From assembly GCF_002803845.1 (NCBI RefSeq), contig NZ_CP024985.1, positions 5,405,501 to 5,469,500 of the forward strand: a DNA stretch of 64,000 nt, given 5' to 3'. The position numbers and the translations under genes are program-made. The DNA is from Streptomyces lavendulae subsp. lavendulae. Its GTDB lineage: Bacteria; Actinomycetota; Actinomycetes; Streptomycetales; Streptomycetaceae. Positions 1-10,236 of the stretch are shown one piece after another (the stretch's first letter is position 1; every line of letters starts with the position of its first letter). The notes beneath the pieces were generated by a model. It was not told where the DNA came from. It searched no databases and saw nothing but the letters and a program-made list of their open reading frames with translations.

Positions 1-1787
1 GCGCGCAGCCGGGTCACGGCCTCGGCGCTGGTCCCCTTGACCGCGTCGGCCACGCTCAGCAGCCCGCGGGCCGTTCCGTCCCAGGCCACCAGCACGGCCG
101 TGGCTCCGGCGGCCTCGGCGGCCTCCTTGGCTTCGGCGAGCGCGGCGGGCAGCGCCACCGACCGGTCGGCCAGCAGCCGTTCGCGCCCCACGAGGACGGC
201 GTGTCCCTCGACGGTGCCCTCGACGCCGAGCCCGCCGTGGTTGCGGAAGCCCTCGGGGACCGGCAGCCCGCCGGTGGCGTCCGCGGCCGCCGCGGCGACG
301 GCCCGCGCGATCGGATGCTCGGAGAAGTGCTCCAGGGCCCCGGCCAGGCGCAGCAGTTCGCCGGGGTCGACCCCCTCGGCGGGGAGGGCGGCCGACAGGG
401 TCATCCGGCCGGTGGTGACCGTCCCGGTCTTGTCCAGGACGACGGTGTCCACCCGGCGGGTCGACTCCAGCACCTCGGGTCCCTTGATCAGGATGCCGAG
501 CTGGGCGCCCCGCCCGGTGCCGACCATCAGCGCGGTGGGCGTGGCCAGCCCCAGGGCGCACGGGCAGGCGATGATCAGGACGGACACGGCGGCGGTGAAG
601 GCGGCGGTGGCGTCGTCGGTGATGAGCAGCCAGGCGACCCAGGTGCCGAGGGCGAGGAGCAGGACGACGGGGACGAACACGCCGGCCACGCGGTCGGCGA
701 GCCGCTGCACCGCGGCCTTGCCGTTCTGCGCGTCCTCGACCATCTTGGCCATCCGGGCGAGCTGGGTGTCGGCCCCGATCCGGGTGGCCTCGACGACGAG
801 CCGGCCGGAGGCGTTGACCGTGGCGCCGGTCACGGCGTCCCCGACGGCCACCTCGACCGGGACGGATTCCCCCGTGAGCATCGAGGCGTCCACGGCGGAG
901 GAGCCCTCGACGACGGTGCCGTCGGTGGCGATCTTCTCGCCGGGGCGGACGACGAACCGGTCGCCGACCGCGAGCGCGGCGACCGGGATGCGGACCTCCC
1001 GGCCCGCACGCAGCACCACCACGTCCTTGGCGCCCAGTTCCAGCAGGGCCCGCAGGGCGGCCCCGGCCTTCCGCTTGGAGCGGGCCTCCAGGTAGCGGCC
1101 GAGCAGGATGAAGGTGACGACTCCGGCCGCGACCTCCAGGTAGATGGCTGAGGAGCCGTCGGAGCGCGAGACGCCCACGTCGAAGCCGTGCCGCATGCCG
1201 GGCATGCCCGCGTGCCCGAAGAACAGGGCCCACAGCGACCAGGCGAAGGCGGAGAGGGTGCCGATGGAGACCAGGGTGTCCATGGTGGCCGCGCCGTGCC
1301 GCAGGTTCGTCCAGGCGGCCTTGTGGAAGGGGAAGCCGCCCCAGACGACCACGGGTGCGGCCAGGGTCAGCGAGAGCCACTGCCAGTTGTCGAACTGGAG
1401 GGCCGGGACCATCGCGAGCACGACGACGGGCACGGCGAGGACGGCGGACACCAGCAGCCGCTGCCGCAGCGCGGCCGGCTCGGGGTCGCGCCCGGCGGGC
1501 GCTTCCGCTTCCCGTTCCGGTCCGGCCCCGTCGGCCGCCGCAGGGGGCGGGGGCGCGGGCTCCTCGGCGGTGTACCCGGTCCTGACGACGGTCGCGATCA
1601 GGTCGGCGACCCGCACGTCCCCCGTGCAGGAGACGTGGGCCTTCTCGGTGGCGTAGTTCACCGTGGCCTCGACGCCGTCCATCCGGTTGAGCTTCTTCTC
1701 GATCCGGGCGGCGCAGGAGGCGCAGGTCATCCCGCCGATCGTGAGCTCGACCGCCGTTATGGGCCCGTCGTGCACTGTGCTGGTCAT
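1..1787 (-). CDS. copA: Copper-translocating P-type ATPase (3' end outside window)
   Basis: Cu(I) exporter of the P1B ATPase family in the cytoplasmic membrane. Reading leftward from ATG 1785-1787, the product opens with a heavy-metal-associated domain carrying the GMTCASC copper site (about residues 19-25). Further on are the CPC permeation motif followed by ALG (coded near 551-578) and the phosphorylation motif DKTGT (near 430). CPC is the usual signature of copper or silver pumps. A Pro/Ala/Gly-rich linker (about residues 75-100) separates the metal-binding domain from the first membrane segments. The C-terminal ATP-binding part runs off the left edge, so the gene is partial. It lies 94 nt downstream of copZ on the same strand, with a GGAG-type ribosome site before the ATG, so the two are probably one copper-inducible operon. 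Confidence 0.93.
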   Translation of the reverse strand, partial: MTSTVHDGPITAVELTIGGMTCASCAARIEKKLNRMDGVEATVNYATEKAHVSCTGDVRVADLIATVVRTGYTAEEPAPPPPAAADGAGPEREAEAPAGRDPEPAALRQRLLVSAVLAVPVVVLAMVPALQFDNWQWLSLTLAAPVVVWGGFPFHKAAWTNLRHGAATMDTLVSIGTLSAFAWSLWALFFGHAGMPGMRHGFDVGVSRSDGSSAIYLEVAAGVVTFILLGRYLEARSKRKAGAALRALLELGAKDVVVLRAGREVRIPVAALAVGDRFVVRPGEKIATDGTVVEGSSAVDASMLTGESVPVEVAVGDAVTGATVNASGRLVVEATRIGADTQLARMAKMVEDAQNGKAAVQRLADRVAGVFVPVVLLLALGTWVAWLLITDDATAAFTAAVSVLIIACPCALGLATPTALMVGTGRGAQLGILIKGPEVLESTRRVDTVVLDKTGTVTTGRMTLSAALPAEGVDPGELLRLAGALEHFSEHPIARAVAAAAADATGGLPVPEGFRNHGGLGVEGTVEGHAVLVGRERLLADRSVALPAALAEAKEAAEAAGATAVLVAWDGTARGLLSVADAVKGTSAEAVTRLR

Positions 1788-1881
1788 GTTTCCGGCTCCA
1801 GGGGGAGGGCCGGCCCGTACGGGACCAGTATGAGCTGGCCGGTACGGACCGGCTGGGTGCTGCGGGCGGGCGGGGTCCGGC

Positions 1882-2115
1882 TCAGACCCGGCCGGCGAGC
1901 TCGTAGCCGGCCTCGTCCACGGCGGCGCGGACGTCCTCCTCGGCGAGCGGGGCGGCGGAGACCACGGTGACCTCACCGGTGGCGGCGGCGGCCTTGACCG
2001 AGGAGACGCCCGCCAGGGCGGTCAGCTCGGCGGTCACGGCGCCCTCGCAGTGCCCACAGGTCATTCCGGTGACCTTGTACACGGCGGTGGTCTGGGTGTC
2101 CGTCTCGGCGGTCAT
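1882..2115 (-). CDS. copZ: Copper chaperone, heavy-metal-associated domain
   Basis: A 77-residue single-domain copper chaperone that would hand Cu(I) to the CopA pump. It carries the metal motif GMTCGHC near residue 17, has the usual length of CopZ, and ends in a typical ferredoxin-like beta-alpha-beta-beta-alpha-beta region. The start is ATG 2113-2115, preceded by GAAGGAG. A longer in-frame start at 2265 was not used because it would run through the CsoR-like operator. First gene of the copZ-copA unit; expression is probably released by copper through CsoR acting at 2154-2173. Confidence 0.92.
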   Translation of the reverse strand: MTAETDTQTTAVYKVTGMTCGHCEGAVTAELTALAGVSSVKAAAATGEVTVVSAAPLAEEDVRAAVDEAGYELAGRV

Positions 2116-2153
2116 GTCGTTCTCCTTCGTCGGGGTGTCTCTCTGTTTCCAGA

Positions 2154-2173
2154 TTATACCCCTAGGGGGTATT
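2154..2173 (-). promoter_or_regulatory. CsoR-type copper operator
   Basis: Near-perfect inverted repeat reading TTATACCCCTAGGGGGTATT, with GC-rich centre and TA-rich flanks. This is the shape of operators bound by the copper-sensing repressor CsoR in actinobacteria. It sits 38 nt upstream of the copZ start, where a repressor would block the copZ-copA promoter. No csoR gene is visible in the window. Confidence 0.75.
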
Positions 2174-2301
2174 GAGCGAGCATCTGGCGGGACTTGGCGG
2201 GATCCCAGTGAAACGTGCGGGGGGCAAGATCGCCGCAATCCCAGTAAACGGCGTGTACAGGGCATAGGGAATGTCTCTACCGATAGCGGATGTCGGGGCC
2301 G

Positions 2302-2502
2302 TCAGCCCTCGCGACGCCCCCGGTTGCCCGGGCGGCGGGCCACCCAGGCGCGGATGGTGTCGGCGTACCAGTAGGGCTTCGAGCCCTCCACGTGGTCGGG
2401 CGCGGGGAGCAGCCCGTGCTTCCGGTAGGAGCGCACGGTGTCCGGCTGGACCTGGATATGGGCGGCGATCTCCTTGTACGACCACAGCGTTCGGTCGCTC
2501 AT
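2302..2502 (-). CDS. Small MerR/excisionase-like DNA-binding protein
   Basis: A 66-residue protein that is nearly all one winged helix-turn-helix of the MerR/AlpA kind: tyrosine-lysine-glutamate helix start near residue 9, DTVRSYRKHGLLP recognition region at about 21-33, then a wing containing a KPYWY segment. The start ATG 2500-2502 has a strong AGGAGGTG ribosome site, so the longer frame to 2571 is not needed. It has no ligand-binding or dimerisation part, as in excisionases, but no integrase lies nearby. Its upstream region holds three copies of a TGACGGA motif. The target is unknown. Confidence 0.75.
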   Translation of the reverse strand: MSDRTLWSYKEIAAHIQVQPDTVRSYRKHGLLPAPDHVEGSKPYWYADTIRAWVARRPGNRGRREG

Positions 2503-2638
2503 CCACGACACCTCCTGGTCCACGCCGCGGGGCCGGCCGGGCGGCCGTCGGGGGAGCCGGCGCGTGGACACTGACGATCACTCGGGTTGTGCCCGGAGAA
2601 CGACGACCGGTGAGGGCGGGGGAGCGGCTGTCGACGGC

Positions 2639-2699
2639 CTGTGACGGAAAACCCGCGAAATGCGGACATCCGTCACAGGGAGGTAACTCCCGTGACGGA
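2639..2699. promoter_or_regulatory. Inverted and direct repeats of a TGACGGA motif
   Basis: CTGTGACGGA at 2639-2648 and its exact complement TCCGTCACAG at 2669-2678 form a 10-bp inverted repeat with a 20-nt spacer. A third copy, CGTGACGGA, lies at 2691-2699. The cluster is upstream of the small MerR-like gene and downstream of idh. It may be a binding site for the small regulator itself; this is inference from spacing only. Confidence 0.45.
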
Positions 2700-2770
2700 A
2701 TACGACACAGGAGTCACCGGCGGGTGCGGGGCGCTCAGGGCATGCGGCGTGCCGGGCGTTCCAGGTCCGC

Positions 2771-3796
2771 TCAGTCCCGTCCGGCCGCGTACAGCTCCGG
2801 CCGCTCCACCAGCCGCACCTCGGTCCGTACGCCGTCCCGCGCGGCCGCCAGCCCCGCCCGCGAGACGGCCGCCGCCGCGTACCCGTCCCACGCGTCGGGC
2901 CCCGCCACCCGGCCCCGCGCCGCCGCGGCCACCCAGCGCCGCACCTGGCGGTCGTAGGCGTCGGCGAACCGGGTCGTGTAGTCCTGGACCACCTCCCCGC
3001 CCCACCGGCCGCCCGATTCGACCACCATCGCGTGGCCGTCGCCGATGCGGGCGGTGCCCGATTCGCCGACCGCCTCGCAGCGCACCTGGTAGCCGAAACC
3101 GCAGTTGACGAAGATCTCCACGTCCACGATCGCGCCGCCCGAGGTCTCCAGCAGGACGAAGCGCGGATCGCCCAGTGCCTGGGGCGCGGCCGAGGTGGGG
3201 GTGGGCGCGAGCACGGTCACGGCGGTGACCTCCTGGCCCAGCAGCCAGCGGGCCGCGTCCACCTCGTGCACCACCGAGTCGCTGATCAGCATGTCGCCGG
3301 TGAAGAAGGCCGGCGAGGAGGCGTTGCGGTGGCGGCAGTGCAGGAACAGCGGCCGGCCGATCCCGCCCGCGTCCAGCAGCTCCTTGAGCCGCTCGTACTC
3401 GGCGTCGAAGCGCCGCATGAACCCCACCTGCACCAGCCGCCGGCCCAGCCGCCGCTCCGCCTCCATGATCCGCAGGGCCCCCTCCGGATCCGGGGTCAGG
3501 GGCTTCTCGCAGAGCACCGGCAGCCGCCGCTCCAGGGCCTGCAGGACCGCTTCCTCGTGGGCGGGACCGGGGGAGGCGATCAGTACGGCGTCCACCCCGG
3601 GGGCCGCGATCGCCGCGCCCGGGTCCGTGTACGCGCCCGCGCCCTCCAGCCCCGCCGCGACCTCCTTGACCCGGTCCCCGTCCGGATCGGCGACGGCCAC
3701 CACCCGCGCCCCGCCCACCGTGGTGCCGATCCGCCGGACGTGATCGGAGCCCATCCTCCCGGTGCCGATGACCGCGATGCCGAGCGTGCCGCTCAT
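2771..3796 (-). CDS. iolG: Inositol 2-dehydrogenase-like oxidoreductase (Gfo/Idh/MocA)
   Basis: A 341-residue NAD-dependent dehydrogenase likely to oxidise myo-inositol to 2-keto-myo-inositol, the first step of inositol use. The N-terminus has the Rossmann motif GTGRMGSDHV, and the family signature EKP (LCEKPLTP) lies about residue 95. Start ATG 3794-3796 was chosen over the longer frame because the protein begins directly with the Rossmann strand there. It follows the iolE-like gene by 19 nt on the same strand and faces the iolC-B-D-mmsA unit, so context supports inositol as substrate. Other members of this family act on scyllo-inositol or other sugars, so the exact substrate is inferred. 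Confidence 0.85.
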   Translation of the reverse strand: MSGTLGIAVIGTGRMGSDHVRRIGTTVGGARVVAVADPDGDRVKEVAAGLEGAGAYTDPGAAIAAPGVDAVLIASPGPAHEEAVLQALERRLPVLCEKPLTPDPEGALRIMEAERRLGRRLVQVGFMRRFDAEYERLKELLDAGGIGRPLFLHCRHRNASSPAFFTGDMLISDSVVHEVDAARWLLGQEVTAVTVLAPTPTSAAPQALGDPRFVLLETSGGAIVDVEIFVNCGFGYQVRCEAVGESGTARIGDGHAMVVESGGRWGGEVVQDYTTRFADAYDRQVRRWVAAAARGRVAGPDAWDGYAAAAVSRAGLAAARDGVRTEVRLVERPELYAAGRD

Positions 3797-3815
3797 GTGT
3801 CTCTCCTCCAGGGTG

Positions 3816-4730
3816 TCAACGGGCGCCACAGGAGCGCAGATGGGCCCGGGTGCGCCGGGCGATGGGCAGCGGCCGGTCGGGCGGGCACGGGTACATGTCC
3901 TGCTCCACGATGGCGAAGAGCTCCACCCCGAGCCGCTGCGCGGCCGCCAGTACGGGCTCCAGCGCGGGCACCCCCGACGGCGGCTCGCACATCACCCCGC
4001 GGGCCACGGCCGGTCCGAAGGGCAGCTCCTCGGCCCGTACTTCGGCGAGGACCCGCGGGTCCACCTGCTTGAGGTGGAGGTAGCCGATCCGCTCGCCGAA
4101 GGTTTCGATCGCCTCGACGCTGTCCCCGCCGCAGTACGCGTAGTGCCCGGTGTCCAGGCACAGCGAGACCAGGGCCGGATCGGTGGCGTCCAGGAAGCGG
4201 GCCACGTTCGCCGGGGTGTCGATGTGGGTGTCTGCGTGCGGGTGGACCACGATCCGCAGTCCGTAGCGGTCCCGGACCTCCCGGCCCAGCCGCTCGGTCT
4301 GGGAGGTCAGTTCGCGCCATTGGTCCGGGGTCAGGACCCGGTCCTCCAGCACCGCGCCGGTCTTGTCGTCGCGCCAGAAGGAGGGGATGACGACCAGGTG
4401 CTCCGCGCCCGTGTCCTGGGTGAGCGCGGCGATCCGCGACACGTGCTCCCAGGTCTGCTCCCAGACGGCGGGCCCGTGATGGAGTCCGGTGAAGACGGTG
4501 CCGGCGGACACCCGCAGGCCCCGCTTCGCGGTCTCGTCGGCGAGGCGGGCCGCGTCGGTGGGCAGGTAGCCGTAGGGACCGAGCTCGATCCACTCGTACC
4601 CGGCGTCGGCGACCTCGTCGAGGAAGCGCTCCCAGGGGGTCTGGAGGGGATCCTCCGGAAACCAGACACCCCAGGAGTCCGGAGCCGAACCGACACGGAT
4701 ACGGGTCAACGCGGGTGGGGAGGAGGTCAT
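3816..4730 (-). CDS. iolE: Inosose dehydratase-like TIM-barrel protein
   Basis: A 304-residue AP endonuclease 2/xylose-isomerase-like TIM barrel. It probably dehydrates 2-keto-myo-inositol to the trihydroxycyclohexane-dione used by IolD. Visible family features are the N-terminal SAPDSWGVWFPED strand and metal-ligand regions VVHPHADTHID, LCLDTGHYAYCGGD and GYLHLKQVD. ATG 4728-4730 is used because AAGG lies just upstream; a GTG nine bases earlier is possible. The gene is divergent from iolC with about 100 nt between them, a region that must hold both promoters. The related IolH and IolI proteins share this fold, so the reaction is assigned from context. Confidence 0.8.
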   Translation of the reverse strand: MTSSPPALTRIRVGSAPDSWGVWFPEDPLQTPWERFLDEVADAGYEWIELGPYGYLPTDAARLADETAKRGLRVSAGTVFTGLHHGPAVWEQTWEHVSRIAALTQDTGAEHLVVIPSFWRDDKTGAVLEDRVLTPDQWRELTSQTERLGREVRDRYGLRIVVHPHADTHIDTPANVARFLDATDPALVSLCLDTGHYAYCGGDSVEAIETFGERIGYLHLKQVDPRVLAEVRAEELPFGPAVARGVMCEPPSGVPALEPVLAAAQRLGVELFAIVEQDMYPCPPDRPLPIARRTRAHLRSCGAR

Positions 4731-4829
4731 GACGGCCACCTTAGGGTGCGAGGCTCAAGGCAACGGGGAAGGCGAATGGGACGGGAACGGGGAGCGGGAG
4801 GAACGGCGCAAGTGGCAGGAGATGCGGAA

Positions 4830-5801
4830 GTGTCGGCTGTGAACAGCGCGGACGGGTCCGCGTACGACCTGATCACCATGGGACGGATCGGGGTGGATCT
4901 CTACCCGCTCAAGACCGGTGTACCGCTCGGCGAGGCCGACACCTTCGGCAGGTTCCTCGGCGGCTCGCCCACGAACGTCGCCGTCGCCGCGGCCCGGCTG
5001 GGCCGCCGCACGGCCGTGATCACCCGGACCGGGGCCGACCCCTTCGGGGCGTACCTGCGCGCGGAGCTGCGCGGCTTCGGCGTCGACGACCGGTGGGTGG
5101 GCGAGGTCGAGCGGTACCCGACCCCCATCACCTTCTGCGAGGTCTTCCCGCCGGACCACTTCCCGCTCTACTTCTACCGGCTCCCCAAGGCCCCCGATCT
5201 GGAGATCGGGGCGGACGAGGTGGACCTGGAGGCCGTACGGGCGGCCCGGGTCTTCTGGATGACGGGCACCGGACTCAGCGCGGAGCCGAGCCGCAGCGCC
5301 ACCCTCGGCGCGCTGGAGGCCCGCTCGAAGTCCGGCACCACCGTCTTCGACCTGGACTGGCGGCCCATGCTCTGGGAGGAACCGCCGGGGCCCTGGTACG
5401 AGCGGGCCCTCGCCCTGGCGACCGTCGCCGTCGGCAACACCGAGGAGTGCGCGGTGGCCACCGGCCGGGACGAGCCGTACGCGGCCGCGCGGGCGCTGCT
5501 CGACGCCGGGGTGGAACTGGCCGTGGTCAAACGCGGGCCGCAGGGGGTGCTGGCCGTGCACCGGGACGGCACGGTGGTGGAGGTGCCGCCGGTGCCGGTG
5601 ACGGTGGTCAACGGGCTGGGCGCCGGGGACGCGTTCGGGGGCGCGCTGTGCCACGGACTGCTGGCCGGCTGGGACCTGGAACGGGTGCTGCGCCACGCGA
5701 ACGCGGCCGGCGCGATCGTGGCCTCCCGGCTGGCGTGCTCGACGGCGATGCCGTTCCCCGACGAGGTGGAGGAGGTGCTGGGCCGTGCCGGTGGTGTCTG
5801 A
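4830..5801 (+). CDS. iolC: 5-dehydro-2-deoxygluconokinase
   Basis: A 323-residue PfkB/ribokinase-family sugar kinase phosphorylating 5-dehydro-2-deoxygluconate in inositol breakdown. The N-terminal substrate loop GGSPTNVAVAAARLG (about 45-59) and the C-terminal catalytic motif GLGAGDAFGGAL (about 265-276, with the catalytic Asp) are intact. Start GTG 4830 is preceded by AGGAG at 4816-4820; GTG 4839 is a second option. It is the first gene of iolC-iolB-iolD-mmsA, and its end overlaps the iolB start by 17 nt, indicating translational coupling. Confidence 0.88.
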   Translation: MSAVNSADGSAYDLITMGRIGVDLYPLKTGVPLGEADTFGRFLGGSPTNVAVAAARLGRRTAVITRTGADPFGAYLRAELRGFGVDDRWVGEVERYPTPITFCEVFPPDHFPLYFYRLPKAPDLEIGADEVDLEAVRAARVFWMTGTGLSAEPSRSATLGALEARSKSGTTVFDLDWRPMLWEEPPGPWYERALALATVAVGNTEECAVATGRDEPYAAARALLDAGVELAVVKRGPQGVLAVHRDGTVVEVPPVPVTVVNGLGAGDAFGGALCHGLLAGWDLERVLRHANAAGAIVASRLACSTAMPFPDEVEEVLGRAGGV

Positions 5802-6855
5802 GTCGGCCATGGAGTTCACCCGGCTGCGGGTGCTGGAACTGGCGCCGGGGGAGACGTACGGGTTCGCCTGCGGCGACGCGGAATGGATCGTCCTGCCCCT
5901 CGCGGGCGGCTGCGAGGTCCGCTACACGGACGCTCCCCCGGGCCCGGCCGGCCCTCCCGGCCCGGCTCGGGACGGGTCCCCTGGGCTTGATCCCGGGGTG
6001 GACCCGGATCCGGAGCCCGACGCGGAGCCGTTTCCGGACGGGGGTGCCGGGCCGGGGTCCGGGGTGGATCCGGATCCTGAGCCTGACCCCGAGCCGTTTC
6101 CGGACGGGAGTGCCGGGCCGTTCGCGGACCCGCTCGCCGGTGGTGCGGGCCGGGGTGCCGTGGGTGGGACGCCGCCGCAGGTGTTCCGGCTCGATGGGAG
6201 GGGCGGGGTGTTCGACGGGCCGAGTGACTTCGCGTACCTGCCCCGTGACGGGCGCGCCGAGGTCGGCTCGGCGCGGGGCGGCCGGTTCGCCCTCGCCGGG
6301 GCCCGCTGCGAGCGTCGGCTGCCGGCCCGGTACGGGCCCGCCGGGGCCGTCCCCGTGGAGCTGCGCGGTGCCGGCACCTGCTCCCGCCAGGTCCACAACT
6401 TCGCCGCCGCCGACGTGTTCCCCTGCGACCGGCTCATCGCCGTCGAGGTGCTCACCCCCGGCGGGAACTGGTCCTCGTACCCGCCCCACAAGCACGACGA
6501 GCACCACCCCGGCGAGGAGTCCCGCCTGGAGGAGATCTACTTCTTCGAGATCGCCCCGCACGACGGCGTCCCCGGCCTCGGCTACCAGCGCGTGAGCCCC
6601 TCCCCGGCCGGGAAGACCGACGTCCTCGCCGAGGTCCGCACGGGCGACACCGTCCTGATCCCGGACGGCTGGCACGGCCCCTCCATCGCCGCGCCCGGCC
6701 ACGACATGTACTACCTGAACGTGATGGCCGGGCCGGACGCGACGCGGGAGTGGCTGATCCGGGACCACCCCGACCACGGCTGGATCCGCGGCACCTGGCC
6801 CGGCCTCGCCGTCGACCCCCGGCTGCCCTTCCCCCGCGCGGAGGACCCCGCATGA
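5785..6855 (+). CDS. iolB: 5-deoxy-glucuronate isomerase with low-complexity insertion
   Basis: A 356-residue cupin-type isomerase of the inositol pathway, converting 5-deoxy-glucuronate to 5-dehydro-2-deoxygluconate. Conserved IolB features are visible: VFDGPSDFAYLPRD, then the metal site PPHKHDEHHPGEESRLEEIYFFE (about residues 232-254) and DGWHGP. It is longer than most family members (B. subtilis IolB is about 270 residues). The extra length is a Pro/Gly/Asp/Glu-rich block at about residues 50-130, inside the N-terminal beta domain, containing two 22-residue repeats. GTG 5785 has GGAGG nine bases upstream; ATG 5809 is an alternative. The stop overlaps the iolD start (ATGA). Confidence 0.88.
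   Translation: MPVVSESAMEFTRLRVLELAPGETYGFACGDAEWIVLPLAGGCEVRYTDAPPGPAGPPGPARDGSPGLDPGVDPDPEPDAEPFPDGGAGPGSGVDPDPEPDPEPFPDGSAGPFADPLAGGAGRGAVGGTPPQVFRLDGRGGVFDGPSDFAYLPRDGRAEVGSARGGRFALAGARCERRLPARYGPAGAVPVELRGAGTCSRQVHNFAAADVFPCDRLIAVEVLTPGGNWSSYPPHKHDEHHPGEESRLEEIYFFEIAPHDGVPGLGYQRVSPSPAGKTDVLAEVRTGDTVLIPDGWHGPSIAAPGHDMYYLNVMAGPDATREWLIRDHPDHGWIRGTWPGLAVDPRLPFPRAEDPA
5995..6123 (+). repeat. Tandem acidic repeat inside iolB
   Basis: Two adjacent copies of a roughly 66-nt unit (5995-6060 and 6061-6123). Each codes for GVDPDPEPD-x-EPFPDG followed by a Gly/Ala/Pro spacer. The copies differ by a few bases, mostly synonymous, which suggests duplication followed by drift under selection for the protein sequence. 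Confidence 0.8.
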
Positions 6856-8726
6856 GGCTCACCACCGCCCAGGCCCTGGTCCGCTTCCTGGCCCGCCAGT
6901 ACACCGAGCGCGACGGCCGCCGCCACCGGCTGATCGCCGCCACCTGGGGGATCTTCGGGCACGGCAACGTGGCCGGGATCGGACAGGCCCTGCTGGAGAG
7001 CGGCCCGGAGGCCATGCCCTTCCTCCAGGGGCGCAACGAGCAGGCCATGGTGCACGCCGCCGTCGGCTACGCCCGCCAGAGCGGCCGGCTCTCCGCGCAC
7101 GCCGTGACCACCTCCATCGGGCCCGGCGCGACCAACCTCGTCACCGGCGCCGCCCTCGCCACGATCAACCGGATCCCGGTGCTCCTGCTGCCCGGCGACA
7201 CCTTCGCGACCCGGCCCGCCGACCCGGTGCTCCAGCAGCTCGAAGTGCCGTACGCGGGAGACCTCTCCGTCAACGACACCCTGCGGCCCGTCTCGCGCCA
7301 CTTCGACCGGATCACCCGCCCCGAGGCCCTGGTCCCGGCCGCCCTCCAGGCGATGCGGGTGCTCACCGACCCCGTGCAGACCGGGGCGGTCACCCTCGCG
7401 CTGCCGCAGGACGTGCAGGCCGAGGCCCACGACTGGCCCGAGGAGTTCTTCGCCGAGCGGGTGTGGACCGTGCGCCGCCCGCGTCCCGACCGCCGCGAGC
7501 TGGCCGCCGCCGCCGAGGCGGTACGGGGCTCCGCGCGCCCCCTGATCGTCGCCGGCGGCGGCATCCGGCACGCCGCCGCCGGGGACGCGCTCGCCGCCCT
7601 CGCGGAGGCCACCGGGATCCCGGTCGCCACCACGCAGGCGGGCAAGGGGGTCCTCCCGTACGACCACCCCGCCGAAGTGGGCGGCGTCGGCCACACCGGG
7701 ACGGCCACCGCCGACGCGCTGGCCCGGGAGGCCGACCTGGTCATCGCCGCCGGGACCCGGCTCACCGACTTCACGACCGCCTCCTCGACCCTCTTCCAGA
7801 ACCCCGCCGTCCGCTTCCTCGGCCTCAACCTCGACCCGTACGACGCCCACAAGCTCGCCGCCCTGCCCCTGGTGGCGGACGCCCGCGAGGGGCTGGCGGA
7901 GCTGCTCGAAGCGGTCGCCGGGTACCGGGTCGCGCCCGCGTACGAGGCCGCGTACACCGAGGCCAAGGCCGGGTGGGAGGCCCGCGTGGACGCCGCGTAC
8001 GCCGTACCCGCCGACGAGGAGGACCTGCCGCCCACCCAGGCCCAGGTCCTCGGCCTCCTCGACGGGCTCGTGGACGGCACCGACATCCTGGTCAACGCCG
8101 CCGGCTCGCTCCCCGGGGACCTGCACAAGCTCTGGCGGGCCCGCTCGGCCGACCAGTACCACGTCGAGTACGGCTACTCCTGCATGGGCTACGAGATCCC
8201 CGCCGCCCTCGGCACCGCCCTCGCCGCGCCCGGCCGCCCGGTGTGGGCCCTGGTCGGCGACGGGACGTACCTGATGAACCCCACCGAGCTCGTCACCGCC
8301 GTGCAGGAGGGCGTCCCGGTCAAGGTGGTGATCATCGACAACCAGGGCTTCGCCTCCATCGGCGGCCTGTCGGGGGCCGTGGGCGGCGAGGGCTTCGGCA
8401 CCGCGTACCGCTTCCGGGGGCCCGGCGGCGCGTACGACGGCGCCCCCCTGCCGGTGGACCTCGCCGCGAACGCGGCCTCCCTGGGGATGGCCACCATCCG
8501 TACCCGCACCATCGGTGACCTGCGAAAAGCCCTCTCCGAAGCGCGTGCGGCGGACCGTCCCACATGTGTCTACGCACAGACCCGAACACCCGACACTGTG
8601 TCGGGCCCACCCCCGGCACAGGCGTGGTGGGATGTTCCTGTGGCCGAGACCGCGACCCGTGCGTCGGCGGCCCTGGCCCGTGACGAGTACGACCGGCAAG
8701 CCGCGCAGCGACGTCGCCATCTGTGA
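6852..8726 (+). CDS. iolD: 3D-(3,5/4)-trihydroxycyclohexane-1,2-dione acylhydrolase
   Basis: A 624-residue thiamine-diphosphate enzyme that opens the inositol-derived ring to 5-deoxy-glucuronate. The N-terminal cofactor-activating Glu lies in GRNEQAMVHAA (about residue 63), and the C-terminal ThDP/Mg motif begins at GDGTYLMNPTELV and continues to IIDNQGFASIGG (about 473-503). Length matches IolD (about 637). ATG 6852 overlaps the iolB stop by four bases. Its product feeds IolB, so IolB, IolC and IolD act in sequence. Confidence 0.92.
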   Translation: MRLTTAQALVRFLARQYTERDGRRHRLIAATWGIFGHGNVAGIGQALLESGPEAMPFLQGRNEQAMVHAAVGYARQSGRLSAHAVTTSIGPGATNLVTGAALATINRIPVLLLPGDTFATRPADPVLQQLEVPYAGDLSVNDTLRPVSRHFDRITRPEALVPAALQAMRVLTDPVQTGAVTLALPQDVQAEAHDWPEEFFAERVWTVRRPRPDRRELAAAAEAVRGSARPLIVAGGGIRHAAAGDALAALAEATGIPVATTQAGKGVLPYDHPAEVGGVGHTGTATADALAREADLVIAAGTRLTDFTTASSTLFQNPAVRFLGLNLDPYDAHKLAALPLVADAREGLAELLEAVAGYRVAPAYEAAYTEAKAGWEARVDAAYAVPADEEDLPPTQAQVLGLLDGLVDGTDILVNAAGSLPGDLHKLWRARSADQYHVEYGYSCMGYEIPAALGTALAAPGRPVWALVGDGTYLMNPTELVTAVQEGVPVKVVIIDNQGFASIGGLSGAVGGEGFGTAYRFRGPGGAYDGAPLPVDLAANAASLGMATIRTRTIGDLRKALSEARAADRPTCVYAQTRTPDTVSGPPPAQAWWDVPVAETATRASAALARDEYDRQAAQRRRHL

Positions 8727-8736
8727 AGGAGCAAGC

Positions 8737-10233
<1,497 letters not shown>

Positions 10234-10236
<3 letters not shown>

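Noticed and set aside
2302..2502. Small MerR/AlpA-like protein as evidence of a prophage.
   Set aside because: No phage, integrase or mobility gene nearby; such small regulators are also ordinary chromosomal genes.
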